A stretch of 64,000 bases of DNA from Kondoa malvinella. Taxonomy: Eukaryota > Basidiomycota > Agaricostilbomycetes > Agaricostilbales > Kondoaceae. The translations under genes and the position numbers were made by a program. The stretch lies in contig BCIM01000007.1 in NCBI GenBank assembly GCA_039545315.1, positions 646,745-710,744 of the forward strand. Direction: 5' to 3'. Shown piece by piece: positions 1 to 10,459 of this stretch. Positions within the stretch are counted from its first letter, which is position 1, and every line of letters starts with the position of its first letter. A model generated the notes under the pieces. It was not told the origin of the DNA, did no database searches, and saw only the letters and a list, made by a program, of their open reading frames with translations.

Positions 1-2
1 TT

Positions 3-945
3 AAATATCCTTACGCTCCGCATGTCCCAGAGCCTGCGCCAACGCCTGACGACATCAATGGAAAGCCTGGGCGACGGAAAAGAGCGCAGACTGTACATCC
101 GAAGCCTCCTCGTTAGTCTGTGTCGTCCTCTTTTCGGATTTAAACCTTACCGTGATCCGCGCAGCAATCGATACAGCAGTCCGAAGACACTTCTCGCTTC
201 GGTCAACGCTTTCCCCACGGCGGACTGCAAGAATATCTTCCGGCACCAACACTCCTCTAGGCATGAGTCAAAGTCGAAATGGGACGCAAATGAGCCTACA
301 GCTCGACCGAATGGCAAGCAGGACATCCGTAGTCTCCCAATCGACCCAGATTCACACACCTACTGCCGCGCCATCAGTCCCGAAAGCGACCGCTCCGCAT
401 TGGCAAGCAGATCATCAAGCTGTGCGAGACTGGCAAGTATCGCTCTGGCTTTTGGCTGCCGCGACTTTCCGCAGAATGAGAAAATTTACGCAAGCCAAAG
501 CAGCGATACGGCAAGCGCACAATCTCGACATGTTCAATCCAGATGTGCACTTACAGGTAAGTCTAAAGTTGAACCAGCTTGTCATTTCGCTAACACTGTG
601 CATCAGCTTGGACTGGTCAGAAAAGCTGAAGGCAAGAGAGACGCAGCCATTGCCGAGATCGACACTGCTCTAACATGCTCATTGGATCACATACCAGCTG
701 TCGTGCATATGGCTCGGTTGCGAATAGAGCAAGGTGGACAATGCGTCTCGCTAGCAGAAGGTTTCCTCGACATCTTGACGCAAACCAACGGCTGGGATAT
801 CTCTGAAGGATGGTTCTTGCTCGCTCAGGTGTACAAGGCGACAGATCGAAACCAAAGAGCAGTGGATGTGCTCGAATATGCGCTTGAACTTCAGCTGTCA
901 AGACCGATTAGAGAGATCAAGGTTGCTGTGCCAAGGGTGTTGTAG
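3..945 (+). CDS. YPP1: TPR protein, Ypp1/TTC7-like C-terminus (partial)
   Basis: Only the C-terminal part is in the window; the gene begins upstream. Three exons read in frame: 3-111, 165-556 and 607-945, with introns of 53 and 50 nt. The last exons carry helix pairs typical of tetratricopeptide repeats (DWQVSLWLLAAATFRRMRKF; GWFLLAQVYKATDRNQRAVD) and end in SRPIREIKVAVPRVL, which resembles the conserved end of fungal Ypp1 and animal TTC7. That family scaffolds the Stt4/PI4KA phosphatidylinositol 4-kinase at the plasma membrane. A Ser/Thr/Pro-rich linker precedes the repeats. Family assignment rests on the last ~120 residues. The function is inferred from the family. Confidence 0.6.
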   Translation, partial: NILTLRMSQSLRQRLTTSMESLGDGKERRLYIRSLLVSLCRPLFGFKPYRDPRSNRYSSPKTLLASVNAFPTADCKNIFRHQHSSRHESKSKWDANEPTARPNGKQDIRSLPIDPDSHTYCRAISPESDRSALASRSSSCARLASIALAFGCRDFPQNEKIYASQSSDTASAQSRHVQSRCALTGKSKVEPACHFANTVHQLGLVRKAEGKRDAAIAEIDTALTCSLDHIPAVVHMARLRIEQGGQCVSLAEGFLDILTQTNGWDISEGWFLLAQVYKATDRNQRAVDVLEYALELQLSRPIREIKVAVPRVL

Positions 946-1063
946 AGTGTCAAAGGACAATTAAAAGTACATGTAATAGACCACCCAAAGAAAACTGTAC
1001 AAGGTGTCCCAATCTGGAAAAGATATTCAGCTTGACTCGAGTAAATGTAAACTAGACGAACCT

Positions 1064-1423
1064 CTATAACGGTTTGGCGGGAAGCATGGTCAAAAGGACC
1101 TTGTGCCTCCTCTTGACCTGTACTCTCTGACGGCTGAACTTGTCATCTGGTGAAAATCGAGCTGGATGGGCAGATTTCGTAATTTTGCCAGCAGCCGTCT
1201 TTTTCTGTACAAGCATAGCGTCAGTATATGTACTCTGTCACTCTGCGACCTTTGATCAAGCTTCATAGCGAGATTTGATAGGTTGCTCGCTTGCCAAAGA
1301 CGGGAGACTGACTTTCAAAGTGTATGTGCGAATTCCGCGTTCATCCATAGTGTATTGAAGCTGATAACAATCTGTAAGCCTATCATCGACTTTATTGCGC
1401 GAGCCTGGAAGCCTCACATGCAT
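1064..1423 (-). CDS. NOP10: H/ACA snoRNP subunit Nop10
   Basis: Nop10 is a small core subunit of the H/ACA ribonucleoprotein, which pseudouridylates rRNA and snRNA in the nucleolus. Three exons on the minus strand, 1418-1423, 1313-1360 and 1064-1204, give a 65-residue protein beginning [18 protein letters not shown] and containing [18 protein letters not shown], the hallmark Nop10 segment. The length matches the family (about 60-65 aa). The first exon is only ATGCAT (Met-His), which is why no ordinary ORF shows the gene; intron 1 is 57 nt, intron 2 is 108 nt. The C-terminus ([16 protein letters not shown]) is basic as usual. It lies tail-to-tail with the Ypp1-like gene. Confidence 0.93.
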
Positions 1424-1626
1424 CTTTGAGTGTATCAGCAATGGATAGGGAAGAAGAGCTAAAATTTACTCCAAGCCGTTCAGTTGTCCATAGCGAGTGA
1501 CAGCAACAATAGCAACCAGATAAACCACCTTGTATACCCTATGAAAGCGTCACTATACAATCTAAACCCAAAAAGATTACCGAAACCCAAAACTCGAAGA
1601 CCCCTTCGATCCTCTAGCACCCCGCT

Positions 1627-2907
1627 TCATTCCTGTCTAGTAGGCTCTTCAGGAACATAGACCAAAGAGACTGGATTCCTCGTCATTCTGTGACAATCCG
1701 TCAGTCGTGGCAAGAAAACAGCAAAAGTAGCAGCACTCACCCAACGCCTTTGATCCTTTCACCAGTCACTTGCAGAGCGACCACATAACCAACTTCACAA
1801 CACGTGCTCTTGACATCAATCTCTCCATTACCGACTTTAATACTGCCTTCCATCAAATTTTCGCCGCTCTTGCTTTCACCCTGCACGATCTCGCATGTCC
1901 CTTGTAAGATGCCTTCGCCTGTTGATCTCCACTCTTCGCCTTGCAGTGGTCTTTCTGGTCTGGTAACTGTTCGTCGCAGGAGGTAGGTCTTGAATAAAGG
2001 TCTGAGACTTGACAAGACAGAATCTGTGAGGGAACACAGAAATCAAACAGGTCAAAACTGTTAGATCGCAATGTTGCTCACCATGTGGCGGCTCGTGTCC
2101 TACTTCAGTCACTACGGTGAACCGAGCAGAGTATTTGAGAAAGCTATCGCCGTTGATAGGGACTTCAAGTCGCCGAGGTGTAGTGAATTCAACCTGCAGC
2201 CAAAGTGGCGTGCCGGTATAGCCAAGCGGAACAGTGAAAAGCGTCGTTTTCGTCTCTTCGTAGAGTGGAAGTTCATCAGTGAGGGTTTTGACGACGACTG
2301 GAAAGATTTCTTTCCTGAACATTAGAGTCAGCAGTTATTTTTAGTTGCACACGACATGCACTGACTTGTTTGGTTTTGTCAATCCATTCCTTTTGACATC
2401 CGCTTCTAAAAAGTACGACACTTCCAACCTCTTTTGAGCGACTACAGGTAACCAAAAAGTAGAAGGTAGCGGTATATCGGGTCTTTCATCTTGCTGATGC
2501 GTGGGTAATTCAAAAGCAAAAGGGATTTCCATGTGCGTTGGAGCAGAATCTTCAGCTGGTCGACCATTCTTGCAATCTTCGCCTAGCACAAACAAGTTTT
2601 GGGAGAGCGATAAGATGGTGTGGTGCTGATCGAAAGTGACTGGAATAGCTCCTGTGCCAGAAGCGGGTCCAAGAGCTAGACCGTTACCAGACCAATTCTT
2701 GCGTCTGTTGAGAACAGTGACTTTGCTTTCGCCTTTGAGGTGCAATTGGATTGTGCGAATGTTGGATAGGTTCTTGATGCTGACTCGACCGATGATTGTT
2801 TCGCCAGGAAAATAAATCTTCTTCTCTACAGTGATCGAGACGTTCTTGTTGTTTTTGAGCGAGATGGGAGAGCTCGACCGATAGGACGAGTTGTCCGGGG
2901 AGGACAT
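1627..2907 (-). CDS. arrestin-like (alpha-arrestin fold) protein
   Basis: Four exons: about 2351-2907, 2083-2314, 1739-2024 and 1627-1685. The product has an arrestin N-domain (VSITVEKKIYFPGETIIGRV, then beta-strand-rich sequence with LHLKGES) and a C-domain ending NPVSLVYVPEEP. Alpha-arrestins link membrane cargo to HECT ubiquitin ligases. Here the protein stops just after the C-domain and lacks the usual long PY-rich tail; one LPLY motif ([LP]PxY type) sits inside the second exon. The start at MSSPDNSSYR is preferred, although the frame stays open to 3066 and would add a hydrophobic stretch. The first intron is only 36 nt. Cargo is unknown. Confidence 0.75.
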
Positions 2908-3318
2908 GGCGCCGGCGAGGCAAGAGAGAGAGTTGATAGGCCAATCGCCAGCCAAAAGTCGATATAGTAAAAAGCACAAGACAGCACAGGCCAGGGATAC
3001 CAAGCAGACAGCGAATGCAAGAGGAGAGAAAACTTTAATTCGCTGAGGTGATGTGGTCTTTTTCAAGAACGTTCAGGAATACCCTTCGTCGTTGTCGCGC
3101 ATCGTTCACTGAGGGAGGGGAGTTGCAGGGCCTGATGCTGTTGCCCTTTAGGCGAACGAGCAAGGTTGGCGGATCCCTTTTGTTCTATGCGGTCGAGTCT
3201 CCCCAAGATAGCGGGACTTGCATTTTTTTGGGTTCTTGCCGATGTTGATCAGCCACAGCCTCTCAGCAATAGCAAGGAAAGGGCTGATGCTGGCAAAGGG
3301 CGTCAAGCGAGACCGAAC

Positions 3319-5241
3319 ATGAGTTCGAGCTCTGATTACGGTGATGAGGGCGATTGGACGAATTCAATGGAAGAAGAACTGCAAAAGCAGGAAATGCTGG
3401 CAACCGCTGCTGGCCAGCTAGATACCAAGCCAGTTGATACCCTCGCACCAAGTATTCCCATTGAAGCAGAAGACGTGTTTGTGTCGCAAGATGTTCTCGA
3501 TGATGCAGCGCTGCAAGCCGAATTGCTAGGCGAAGAGCTATACAAGGATACCAGATCACTGCTCGAACGCTTTCGCAAGAAAGGCAGTCTATCCGTTACA
3601 GACTTCTGCTCTCCATCTGTTTGCACGTCGCTATATGCTTCGAATAAAGCTCATCAAGCCATAAGTTCTGCGAAACCAAGTTCTGCTACTCTCTACTCGG
3701 TCGAAGAGATTTATCGCCTTCTCAAAGACCGACGCACATTGCTCGTGCTGACGGTGTGCAGATAGAGGTGAATCAAGGTGAGCTTGTCAATCCGCTCCTT
3801 TCGTATCTCACACTGAGAAGCGCTGTAGCTATAGCAGTCGCGGCAGACAAGGTACTGCAGAAAGGAAAAGGTGACTACCAATTCAGTCTGACCATTTCAC
3901 AGCTAATCTTTGACAGAAATACATCATAAGCTGGAACAAGAAATTCAGCTCGAGACTGTCTTTGTTCAGACGACCAGCCGAGCTGAGGCTTTGTGCTTGA
4001 GGTATACTTCTTATGCTTTTCTAAGATATGCGCTGATCACCATTGTAGATTATTGAACCTTGTGGTATCACTGAATCAGCTCAAGGAGGACGGCTTGGCC
4101 GTGCGTGCACAAATTCTATCCAGTATATAGCCACTCATGGACTCCTCGCAGCGAGAAGTGCCCATAGTGGGTTTCTAAGCTTTCACAAGGGCTTTCGCTG
4201 AGACGCGGCACAGTTTGGCTTTGTCGACGGCATACTCGTAAGGGGTCAGTAACACGTTCAAGCGTCCATATCTTTATCTGACGCGCTTTGCAGGCGTCAT
4301 TGACGAAATTGAAAAACGCCCGCTTCGACTCGATCCAACACCAGAAGATCTCGCCAAAGACAAAGGCAAGCTAGACCATTATTTTTCACCTAGCAAACCG
4401 TCCAAGAAACCAGCTAAGCCTACTCATGGCTATACCATTGTCGATCACAAAACTCGTTTTGGCCAAAAGATGCCCGGTTCAATCTATTCGAAACCATATC
4501 GCGTTCAACTCATGCTGTACAAGAAGCTCTTTGATACCCTAGCAAAAGATGAATTCGACTGGAACAAGTTCCTAGCAGTACACAATGTCGAAAAAGAAAC
4601 AATGCTCTCTGACCATTTCATCATCCAAATCATCCCCATCTTTCTTTCCATTTCAAGCTTTGCAAGCCCACCTGCAGAGTATTCCGTCAACTCAATATGC
4701 GAAGTCTTGCGAACCGCCTTCCTCTGCATCGGTCCATTACAAGATACCCTCGAACTCATCTACCGCTCACGCACTGCAAAGAAGAAGAAAACAAAGAAAG
4801 GCACCGCTGTCGAACCCGTAGTGCTGGATGATGAAGCGGATATAGCAGCTGATGGTGTTCCTGCACCGGTGGAAGATGAGATGGACAGTCAAGCTACTGT
4901 ACCCGTTGCTCTTGCTACCCCCAAAACATCACAAGCGTCAACGGCTAGTGCGGAAGAAGAAATAGGGAGAATCATTGGCACGGAGAAGTTTCATTACGAT
5001 GAGTCGTTGTTGGATGCTTGGTGTGTGGATATGCTGGCATTCTGGAGAAGCGAGCGAGAAGTCAGAGGAGTGAGTTTCGGTGCTACGTTTGCGAATCATT
5101 AGACTGATATCTGGATAGGTTGATGTCGAAGATGTGGGCTACAAGTGTCGGTCATGCGAGTTTGAGAGTGGTTGTGAATATCTCGAAGGCCAGGCCAAGA
5201 AACACGCTGAAGAAAGAGCGATGAAGAAGCAGAAGACTTGA
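3319..5241 (+). CDS. EXO5: exonuclease V (Exo5/Dem1), Fe-S nuclease
   Basis: Exo5 is a single-strand DNA exonuclease with a 4Fe-4S cluster that acts in mitochondrial (yeast) or nuclear genome maintenance. Eight exons can be joined: 3319-3618, 3666-3870, 3917-4001, 4049-4100, 4152-4166, 4214-4244, 4294-5069 and 5119-5241. The joined product reads SVTDFCSPSFCETKFCYSLL, GKEIHHKLEQEIQ, then LLNLVVSLNQL and REVPIFGFVDGILVRGVIDE, matching the PD-(D/E)XK nuclease core order. The C-terminal CRSCEFESGC plus the N-terminal cysteine supply the cluster ligands. Exon 5 is only 15 nt. A Lys/Glu-rich acidic insertion (about 4770-4960) lies between the nuclease motifs, longer than in many relatives. No clear mitochondrial presequence precedes the chosen Met. 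Confidence 0.9.
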
Positions 5242-5407
5242 TGCCGGTCGAAAGGCCTGTAGGGCCTGTAGGACCTGATAGAAATCACGACGATTTAGCA
5301 ATGTAATTGTACAGCCCAGCCGCTTTGTACTTTTGCCACTTTTAGAGTAGGTTCGGCGCTCGCCAGCTCAAGCTTGACTTTGGTCATATAACTCAAAGTC
5401 GCCCAGT

Positions 5408-6422
5408 ATGAATCCAGGTCAGTGTGGACGTTGCTCAGCTATGATATATAGCTAACAGATGTGATTCGCCTGACAGCTATCCTGTACGGCTGGCTTCATT
5501 TCCCAAAGTGTCGAAACATGTATTGACGCAGGAAATGGCTGTAGCAACCTCGTGGTTACCTTGGGTCTGATGCAACTCGCTCGCAAGATCCCTTTCGAGA
5601 ATGAAGAGGTCCTCTTTGGCCTTCGAGGGGCTTACATCCTCTCTCAAATCATTCAATTCGGAATTTACTATTTCATCAACATGCAGGTGAGGCCCAAGAC
5701 TCTCCGCTGCTACTGCAGGGCCGTAGTCTGATAGGCTGTGTCTCGCTGTATAGATCAAGAAGAAGAACGATACTTCTAGTCAGTTTGATAGGGAGATGCT
5801 AGAATCATCCGTTGACGTGTCTGCGCAGCTCTGAAATATGTCGGGCCACCAGCTATGGGCGTGAGTCCAGTCGATCACCTTCATTCTGAGACTGATAGCA
5901 TTGCCGTTCGGAAACTCACAGTCTTCGGAACCCGGCGAATTGGTCACTACGACAGTGCGAGACTATGATTTGCAAGAAACTTCAAAGAGCATGCGATCCG
6001 TCATGATGGGCATGGCTATGATTGGCTTCATGCATCTATACATGGTTCGTCTTGCTCAGTCTCTCGCATTGCCTGTCTAAACCAGTGTCACAGAAATACA
6101 CCCAACCGCTCTTCATCGTCAGTACAAGCCAAGTGTTGCTTAAATTCTTGTTGCTGATCTTGCATTCAGCAATCAATAATGCCCTTGAAAACACTATGGG
6201 ACAACCCAATGGTCAAGCTTCACGTCCGAGGACAGCCAGCGACCGGCGACCTAGCGCGTCCATTCAAGGCCGCCCCAGGCATGTTTGGTACGCCTTCTTG
6301 ATACCTTGTAGTTGAACGATAGCTTATGACTTGGGATAGGCGGTGCTGGAGGTCCAGTCACTGATAAAGCTGCTATCGTTGAAGCGGAGAAGCGCAGTGG
6401 TGCGACCAAGAAGGAATTGTAG
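5408..6422 (+). CDS. PHO88: Pho88/Snd3 ER membrane protein
   Basis: Pho88 (Snd3) is an ER membrane protein of the SND targeting route, first described in phosphate transport. Nine exons: 5408-5417, 5477-5483, 5545-5686, 5754-5778, 5829-5860, 5922-6044, 6094-6117, 6170-6287 and 6340-6422. The joined protein begins MNPAILNLVVTLGLMQLARK, continues LKYVGPPAMG and EPGELVTTTVRDYDLQETSK, and ends with PLKTLWDNPMVKLHVRG and a charged tail, as in fungal Pho88. Exon 2 is a 7-nt micro-exon (CTATCCT) and exon 1 is 10 nt. Both are needed to restore the conserved N-terminus. Two hydrophobic segments are visible. Eight introns in 1 kb shows the extreme intron density here. Confidence 0.92.
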
Positions 6423-6429
6423 ATGCGGT

Positions 6430-7127
6430 CATTGCAAGCTAGATCAGCACTTTAGTGTTGGTCTACATCATTGTGCTCCTATTCCACCTCGAACAGTATC
6501 TGCCTCAGGATATACGATCAAATGTCTCTCCGATAACCATCAATTGCTCGTCAAGCGACAAATCAAGGATGCCTGCACAGAGAAACAATGCTCCACTGCT
6601 TTGTCTCTACCGTTGACCACCTTTGCTCATACTGCTCTGGCCTGGTCTTTGTTCTTTATTCACGGAAGGCTTCAAGCTCGCTGTAGGCTCCATCTTCGCT
6701 GTATCCTTACTCCTCTTCATGCATACTGCACCATCAGCCTCTCCTCAATCCCGTTGCAGCGATTGTTAGCTAGGTAGTTTCTGCCATAACGACTCTGTAG
6801 TTTCTTCGCCTTGCTTGCATATACATGTCTCTGCGACTATCGGCGCTTCTCTGACCCTCTTTGACAATGGTTATACGAAGCTTTCGAGACGTTTAGAGCC
6901 TGCAGACTGCTGACTATAGGTCTGTATCGGCACCACCACCGATTCCAGTGGATCCAGGCAAGGATGGCATTGTACCAGCTTCATCTCGGAGCGGGTCTTC
7001 TGCTGGGTGTAGTTCAGGCGAACCAAGCATGCGGAACAGCTGATCGTGCGGCGTTGGGGAAGTAGCTGATCGAAAATGTTGAGATAAAGATGAAACGATG
7101 ACATCTTGCTCAGGACTCGGGAAAACA
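6430..7127. other. unassigned stretch between PHO88 and the inverted repeat
   Basis: No gene can be assigned with confidence. On the plus strand an open frame runs to 6777 with cysteine-containing, partly hydrophobic sequence, and another frame carries LAVGSIFAVSLLLFMHTAPS. On the minus strand, 6914-7101 reads PEQDVIVSSLSQHFRSATS and then HPAEDPLRDEAGTMPSLPG before a stop; its composition looks coding. It could be the last exon of a small multi-exon gene whose 5' part I could not reconstruct. It is also next to the left copy of the inverted repeat. Either strand could hold one short gene. Confidence 0.3.
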
Positions 7128-7149
7128 GTAAAGAACCCACCCAATTACT
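7128..7149 (+). repeat. left copy of 22-bp inverted repeat
   Basis: Begins GTAAAGAACC and ends CAATTACT. Its exact reverse complement is at 8416-8437. A 22-base perfect match within 1.3 kb is not expected by chance. Confidence 0.85.
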
Positions 7150-7457
7150 TAAGGGTTTCGAAGTGACCTTCTTATGCTTCCACGGCCTTCTCACGTTCGA
7201 ATGGAAGCCAACGCGCGACTGTTTTTCTGCACCGACGACCAGGACCTCTCTTTGTGTACACCTGTGCTGCTATCTTGCTGGCCAGCATCTCTCCTCCTCT
7301 TAACTCTTCGTTTCCGTCGCTTAAACTGCAGGAATCCAATCAAATGATCAAAAGTTGCAGCAATGAGCCAGTGCACCTTTGCCAGTGCACCTTTGCGAGC
7401 GAGCGAGCGTTGTCATGCGTACCTTCATCCTGACATTGTTCTTGGATAGGCAACCGA

Positions 7458-7705
7458 GTAAGCACGCAAACAGACCCTGATCCGCCGTCTCATTTTGTCA
7501 AACAGACGTTTCCCTCTTGAACCAGCGGATTGAAAGAAGATCCAGGTAAGCACAAGCTGTCATTGTTGAACCGCCGGTTAACTGTCTCAAACAGACGTGT
7601 GCTTCACTGAACCGTCGGATTGTAAGGAGGTCCAGGTGAGCACAAGCTATCACTTTCAGTCCGCCGGTTGACTGTCTCAAACAGGCGTTTCTTTCAAGGT
7701 GCGAG
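7458..7705 (+). repeat. ~90-bp tandem repeat, 2.8 copies
   Basis: Units start at 7458, 7546 and 7636 (88, 90 and about 70 bp). Each opens GTAAGCAC or GTGAGCAC and has a (GA)(A/T)CCGCCG block, then CAAACAGACG or CAAACAGGCG; the first two units then carry GAACC(A/G)(G/T)CGGAT and end in TCCAG. The unit junctions read CAG/GT(A/G)AG, so each full unit has intron-like ends. Diverged copies of the same blocks recur at 8021-8033, 8111-8123, 8151-8163 and 8191-8240. The copy at 8191-8240 keeps the order CCGCCGG, AAACAGACG, GCTTCAC and CCGCCGG. Confidence 0.85.
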
Positions 7706-8415
7706 CTCCAATATCGCGGTCATTGGAGCTGTTAGAAGTTTATGACGATATGAAATTGCCCGCTACAGACAGTAAAGAGGTAATCCGGCTCGGTCATACC
7801 CAGCGGCATGTATATAGAGAGCGACAGAGCAGCCCCGCTGATGGCTAAGCGGGTTTCTCGGGTGGGCATTTGAAGAATTAGAGGATTGCACATCAGATCG
7901 ATACAGCACCCAACACGAGCGCGTGAAATGATATATGGAGCAGGGATAGGCTTATGAGTGCCAGCGTTGACGCATTTGAGCCGTACGGCAATGCTGCATC
8001 AAGTGTTGGAGTGACACCAAAGATCCGCCGGTTTGGCAGTAGAACAGCCGTTTGGCTGCTGAAACCGCTGGTCGGACGCAGCCTGCATGCTGTCACCTGC
8101 AGAGTGATAAGAACCAGCGGATTCGTTTGGTAAACGGCTGTTTGGGGACAAAACCGCCGGATATGACTTATCACTTTCGCTGTCTTGTTAGATCCGCCGG
8201 AATCTCGAGAAACAGACGGGTTGCTTCACACCCGCCGGTTTTGGAACACGGAGGTGATAATGGTAACAGGCTGCAGTGCATGGCACACGGTGCCTTATGT
8301 CTTTGCACGAGCGCTTACTGTACAGTACTTCACCTTGCAAGAGCTCCCTTTCATCCAGCACAGCCAAGCCTGACACCTTCTTCAGTCTTCTAGCTACGCT
8401 TCCTTTTAATCTATT

Positions 8416-8437
8416 AGTAATTGGGTGGGTTCTTTAC
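8416..8437 (-). repeat. right copy of 22-bp inverted repeat
   Basis: Begins AGTAATTGGG and ends TTCTTTAC. It is the reverse complement of 7128-7149. Flanking bases on the outer sides (AACA versus GGTC) do not match, so the repeat ends sharply here. Confidence 0.85.
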
Positions 8438-8439
8438 GG

Positions 8440-10459
8440 TCACTCACGTAGACTCGGGGCGTTCTGGAGTTCTGGTGAGCTGGCAAGATCCGGAAATTCC
8501 TCGCGGTATCGCCTCGAATACTGTTTGATAGTGTGTCGGTATTGAATTAGCGGCAGCGGCAGAGGTTGCGAGCCATCGAGTAATTGAAATACGGTTGAAA
8601 CGAAGCTTTCGTGCCAAATGATGCTCTGTCTTTGCGAAGAACTCAATGCACCGACCAAAAAGAGACCATACGAGGGTACTGTGGAAGATGGCTTCAGCCA
8701 GTGTTCTCAAAAAATATTCAGATCAAAAGCGAACCTGTGTCCAAGTGAAACAAGCCACAGCTACATGTTCCTCATTCTCTCCCCGAACAAGCTGTGCCAA
8801 AGACCAACGACTAGCTCGTGCTGTAGGAGGCGTAACTTGGGGTCCATGAATCTAGAAGAGCAGCATTATGATAGAATCTGATCTGCAGGAAGAAAATATA
8901 CCTACATTGCGAAGAATAAGATGAGCACATTCGTGACATACTACCTCCCAGGCCTTCGCTAGGACATTCGCCTTACTCTTCTCATCAGTTGCTTGCAGGA
9001 AGCAGGCATCAAGCAGGCCAGTAAAGCAAATGGTAGGGAACCTTGTATGATCCCAATTCGACGTTGAAATGTTTGGTGAAGCCTCGAAGGGGAAGGTTGT
9101 GGGAACGAATGCCCAGCACTCGGCGTCATCTCGAGGCTGCGGGGAAAGACAGAGTTGAACTGGAGAATTGAACAGTCGCGTGAACTGCAACAGGACGTCT
9201 TGCCTTGCCATGCTATCAGTCAATTCTGCTTGCTCGAACGTATAGTTCCGCACTGCTGGTATGTAGATTGCGCGAAATTTGGCGGAAATCGCGTCTTGAA
9301 CCATCATTCGTCTCTCGAACAATTTGGCAATGAAAGGTATGATGGAAGCAGAGTATTGAGCTTGTTCACCAGGAGAAGATTGGCTGTGGAGAATGTTGCG
9401 AAGCGGCACACGCAATGGTCCTTCTGCCATTCTTCTGGAATCTGGTGGTAGTAGTATTCTCTGGTATCGATAGATGCGCTGAGCTTTTGTGCAGTCAGGG
9501 TTTTACTCGAGGTATAATCGCTCCCAAGTAGCAGAGCTATGCTTTCGTGGTCCAAAACAACTTAGGCAAAGCATGCAGATCCGGATCATACAGTACCGCT
9601 TTCCACAACCCGACCGACATAGCATACGCAGTAACGATATGGTTTCTTCTCTCTATTTGCATGTTTCTCCTTCTGAAAGTACAACAGACAGTCCGATACA
9701 GCTCGACAACCTTCTGTTATTGCTGTTTGCTACATGGTCCGACAGGCCGTAAACGGTATTGTAAGCGGTCTTGTCTGTGCAGGCATTCAGCTACCGCGGC
9801 TGATCAAACGCTAAGAACACCTCACTTCGATCAGAGCGATGTAAGCTTCCGCTTTCTGCTGTCCCATGCTCTTGGCGGCTCCAGACTTTTCTCTTCTTAG
9901 TGCTGATCCATTGTAAACATACCTCGGCAGATGAGAAGGAGGGTATTCGATCTTCAGGTGGTGTAGCTCGAGAATACAATTGACAAGTTGCTCCAACGAC
10001 TTCTCTTGGAATGAATTGTCCTCGTTTCGATGCCAATTCGCTTTGCTCACAAGATCCTCTTTCAATATCTGCTCAAGAGAGCGATGCTGCCGGTCAGGCC
10101 AAAGTTTCTTGTGCACCTCTATCTCGGCCTTCGTCCGAATGTGGGTCTGACCTGCTACATCTTTCGCAAGGCCCTGTGCTACCATACTCTGGTGTACAAG
10201 CCAATAGCGTAGAATCTGACCGAAGAAACAGAGAACAGTCTCAGTTTTGTTAAATCCGTTGGCACAAATCTTACCCTTGACTGATTGTCGAGAGACTCGT
10301 AGAGCTCACTGTCCTTCTGCTTGAATAGCTCTGCTGCATGCGAAGGGCCAACAGAGGGCGCCTTATAGATATGGAAGCTCAGATGCGAGATTCTTTAAGG
10401 CCGGTCTTGGAGCTTACCGTGCGATGAAGACCCACAACTATCCTATGCTGCTGCGACAT
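8440..10459 (-). CDS. putative HExxH zinc metallopeptidase-like protein
   Basis: A multi-exon minus-strand gene. It starts MSQQHRIVVGLHRT (10459), then APSVGPSHAAELFKQKDSEL, then ILRYWLVHQSMVAQGLAKDV through LIEVR (about 9822-10200). A long exon reads down to 8907 (MAEGPLRVPLRNILHSQ within it) and contains WEVVCHECAHLILRN. After a 54-nt intron the next exon reads RASRWSLAQLVRGENEEHV, and the last exon ends at 8440. CHECAH fits the HExxH zinc motif, and a downstream Glu in GENEE could be the third ligand as in gluzincins or M78-type peptidases. I do not recognise the family. The exon joins at about 9430-9800 are unresolved because two frames are open there. Confidence 0.5.

Larger units (their letters stand above)
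7128..8437. mobile_element. candidate non-autonomous element with 22-bp terminal inverted repeats
   Basis: A sequence starting GTAAAGAACC at 7128 recurs as a perfect reverse complement ending at 8437. About 22 bases match: 7128-7149 against 8416-8437. The ~1.3 kb between holds no convincing gene but carries a ~90-bp tandem repeat and scattered copies of a CCGCCGG-type motif. This is the layout of a small TIR transposon relic with internal transposase-binding repeats. No matching target-site duplication is visible beside the repeats, so the assignment is an inference. The right end lies 3 bp from the stop codon of the neighbouring metallopeptidase-like gene. A minus-strand frame at 8188-8376 is open but resembles nothing recognisable. 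Confidence 0.4.
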
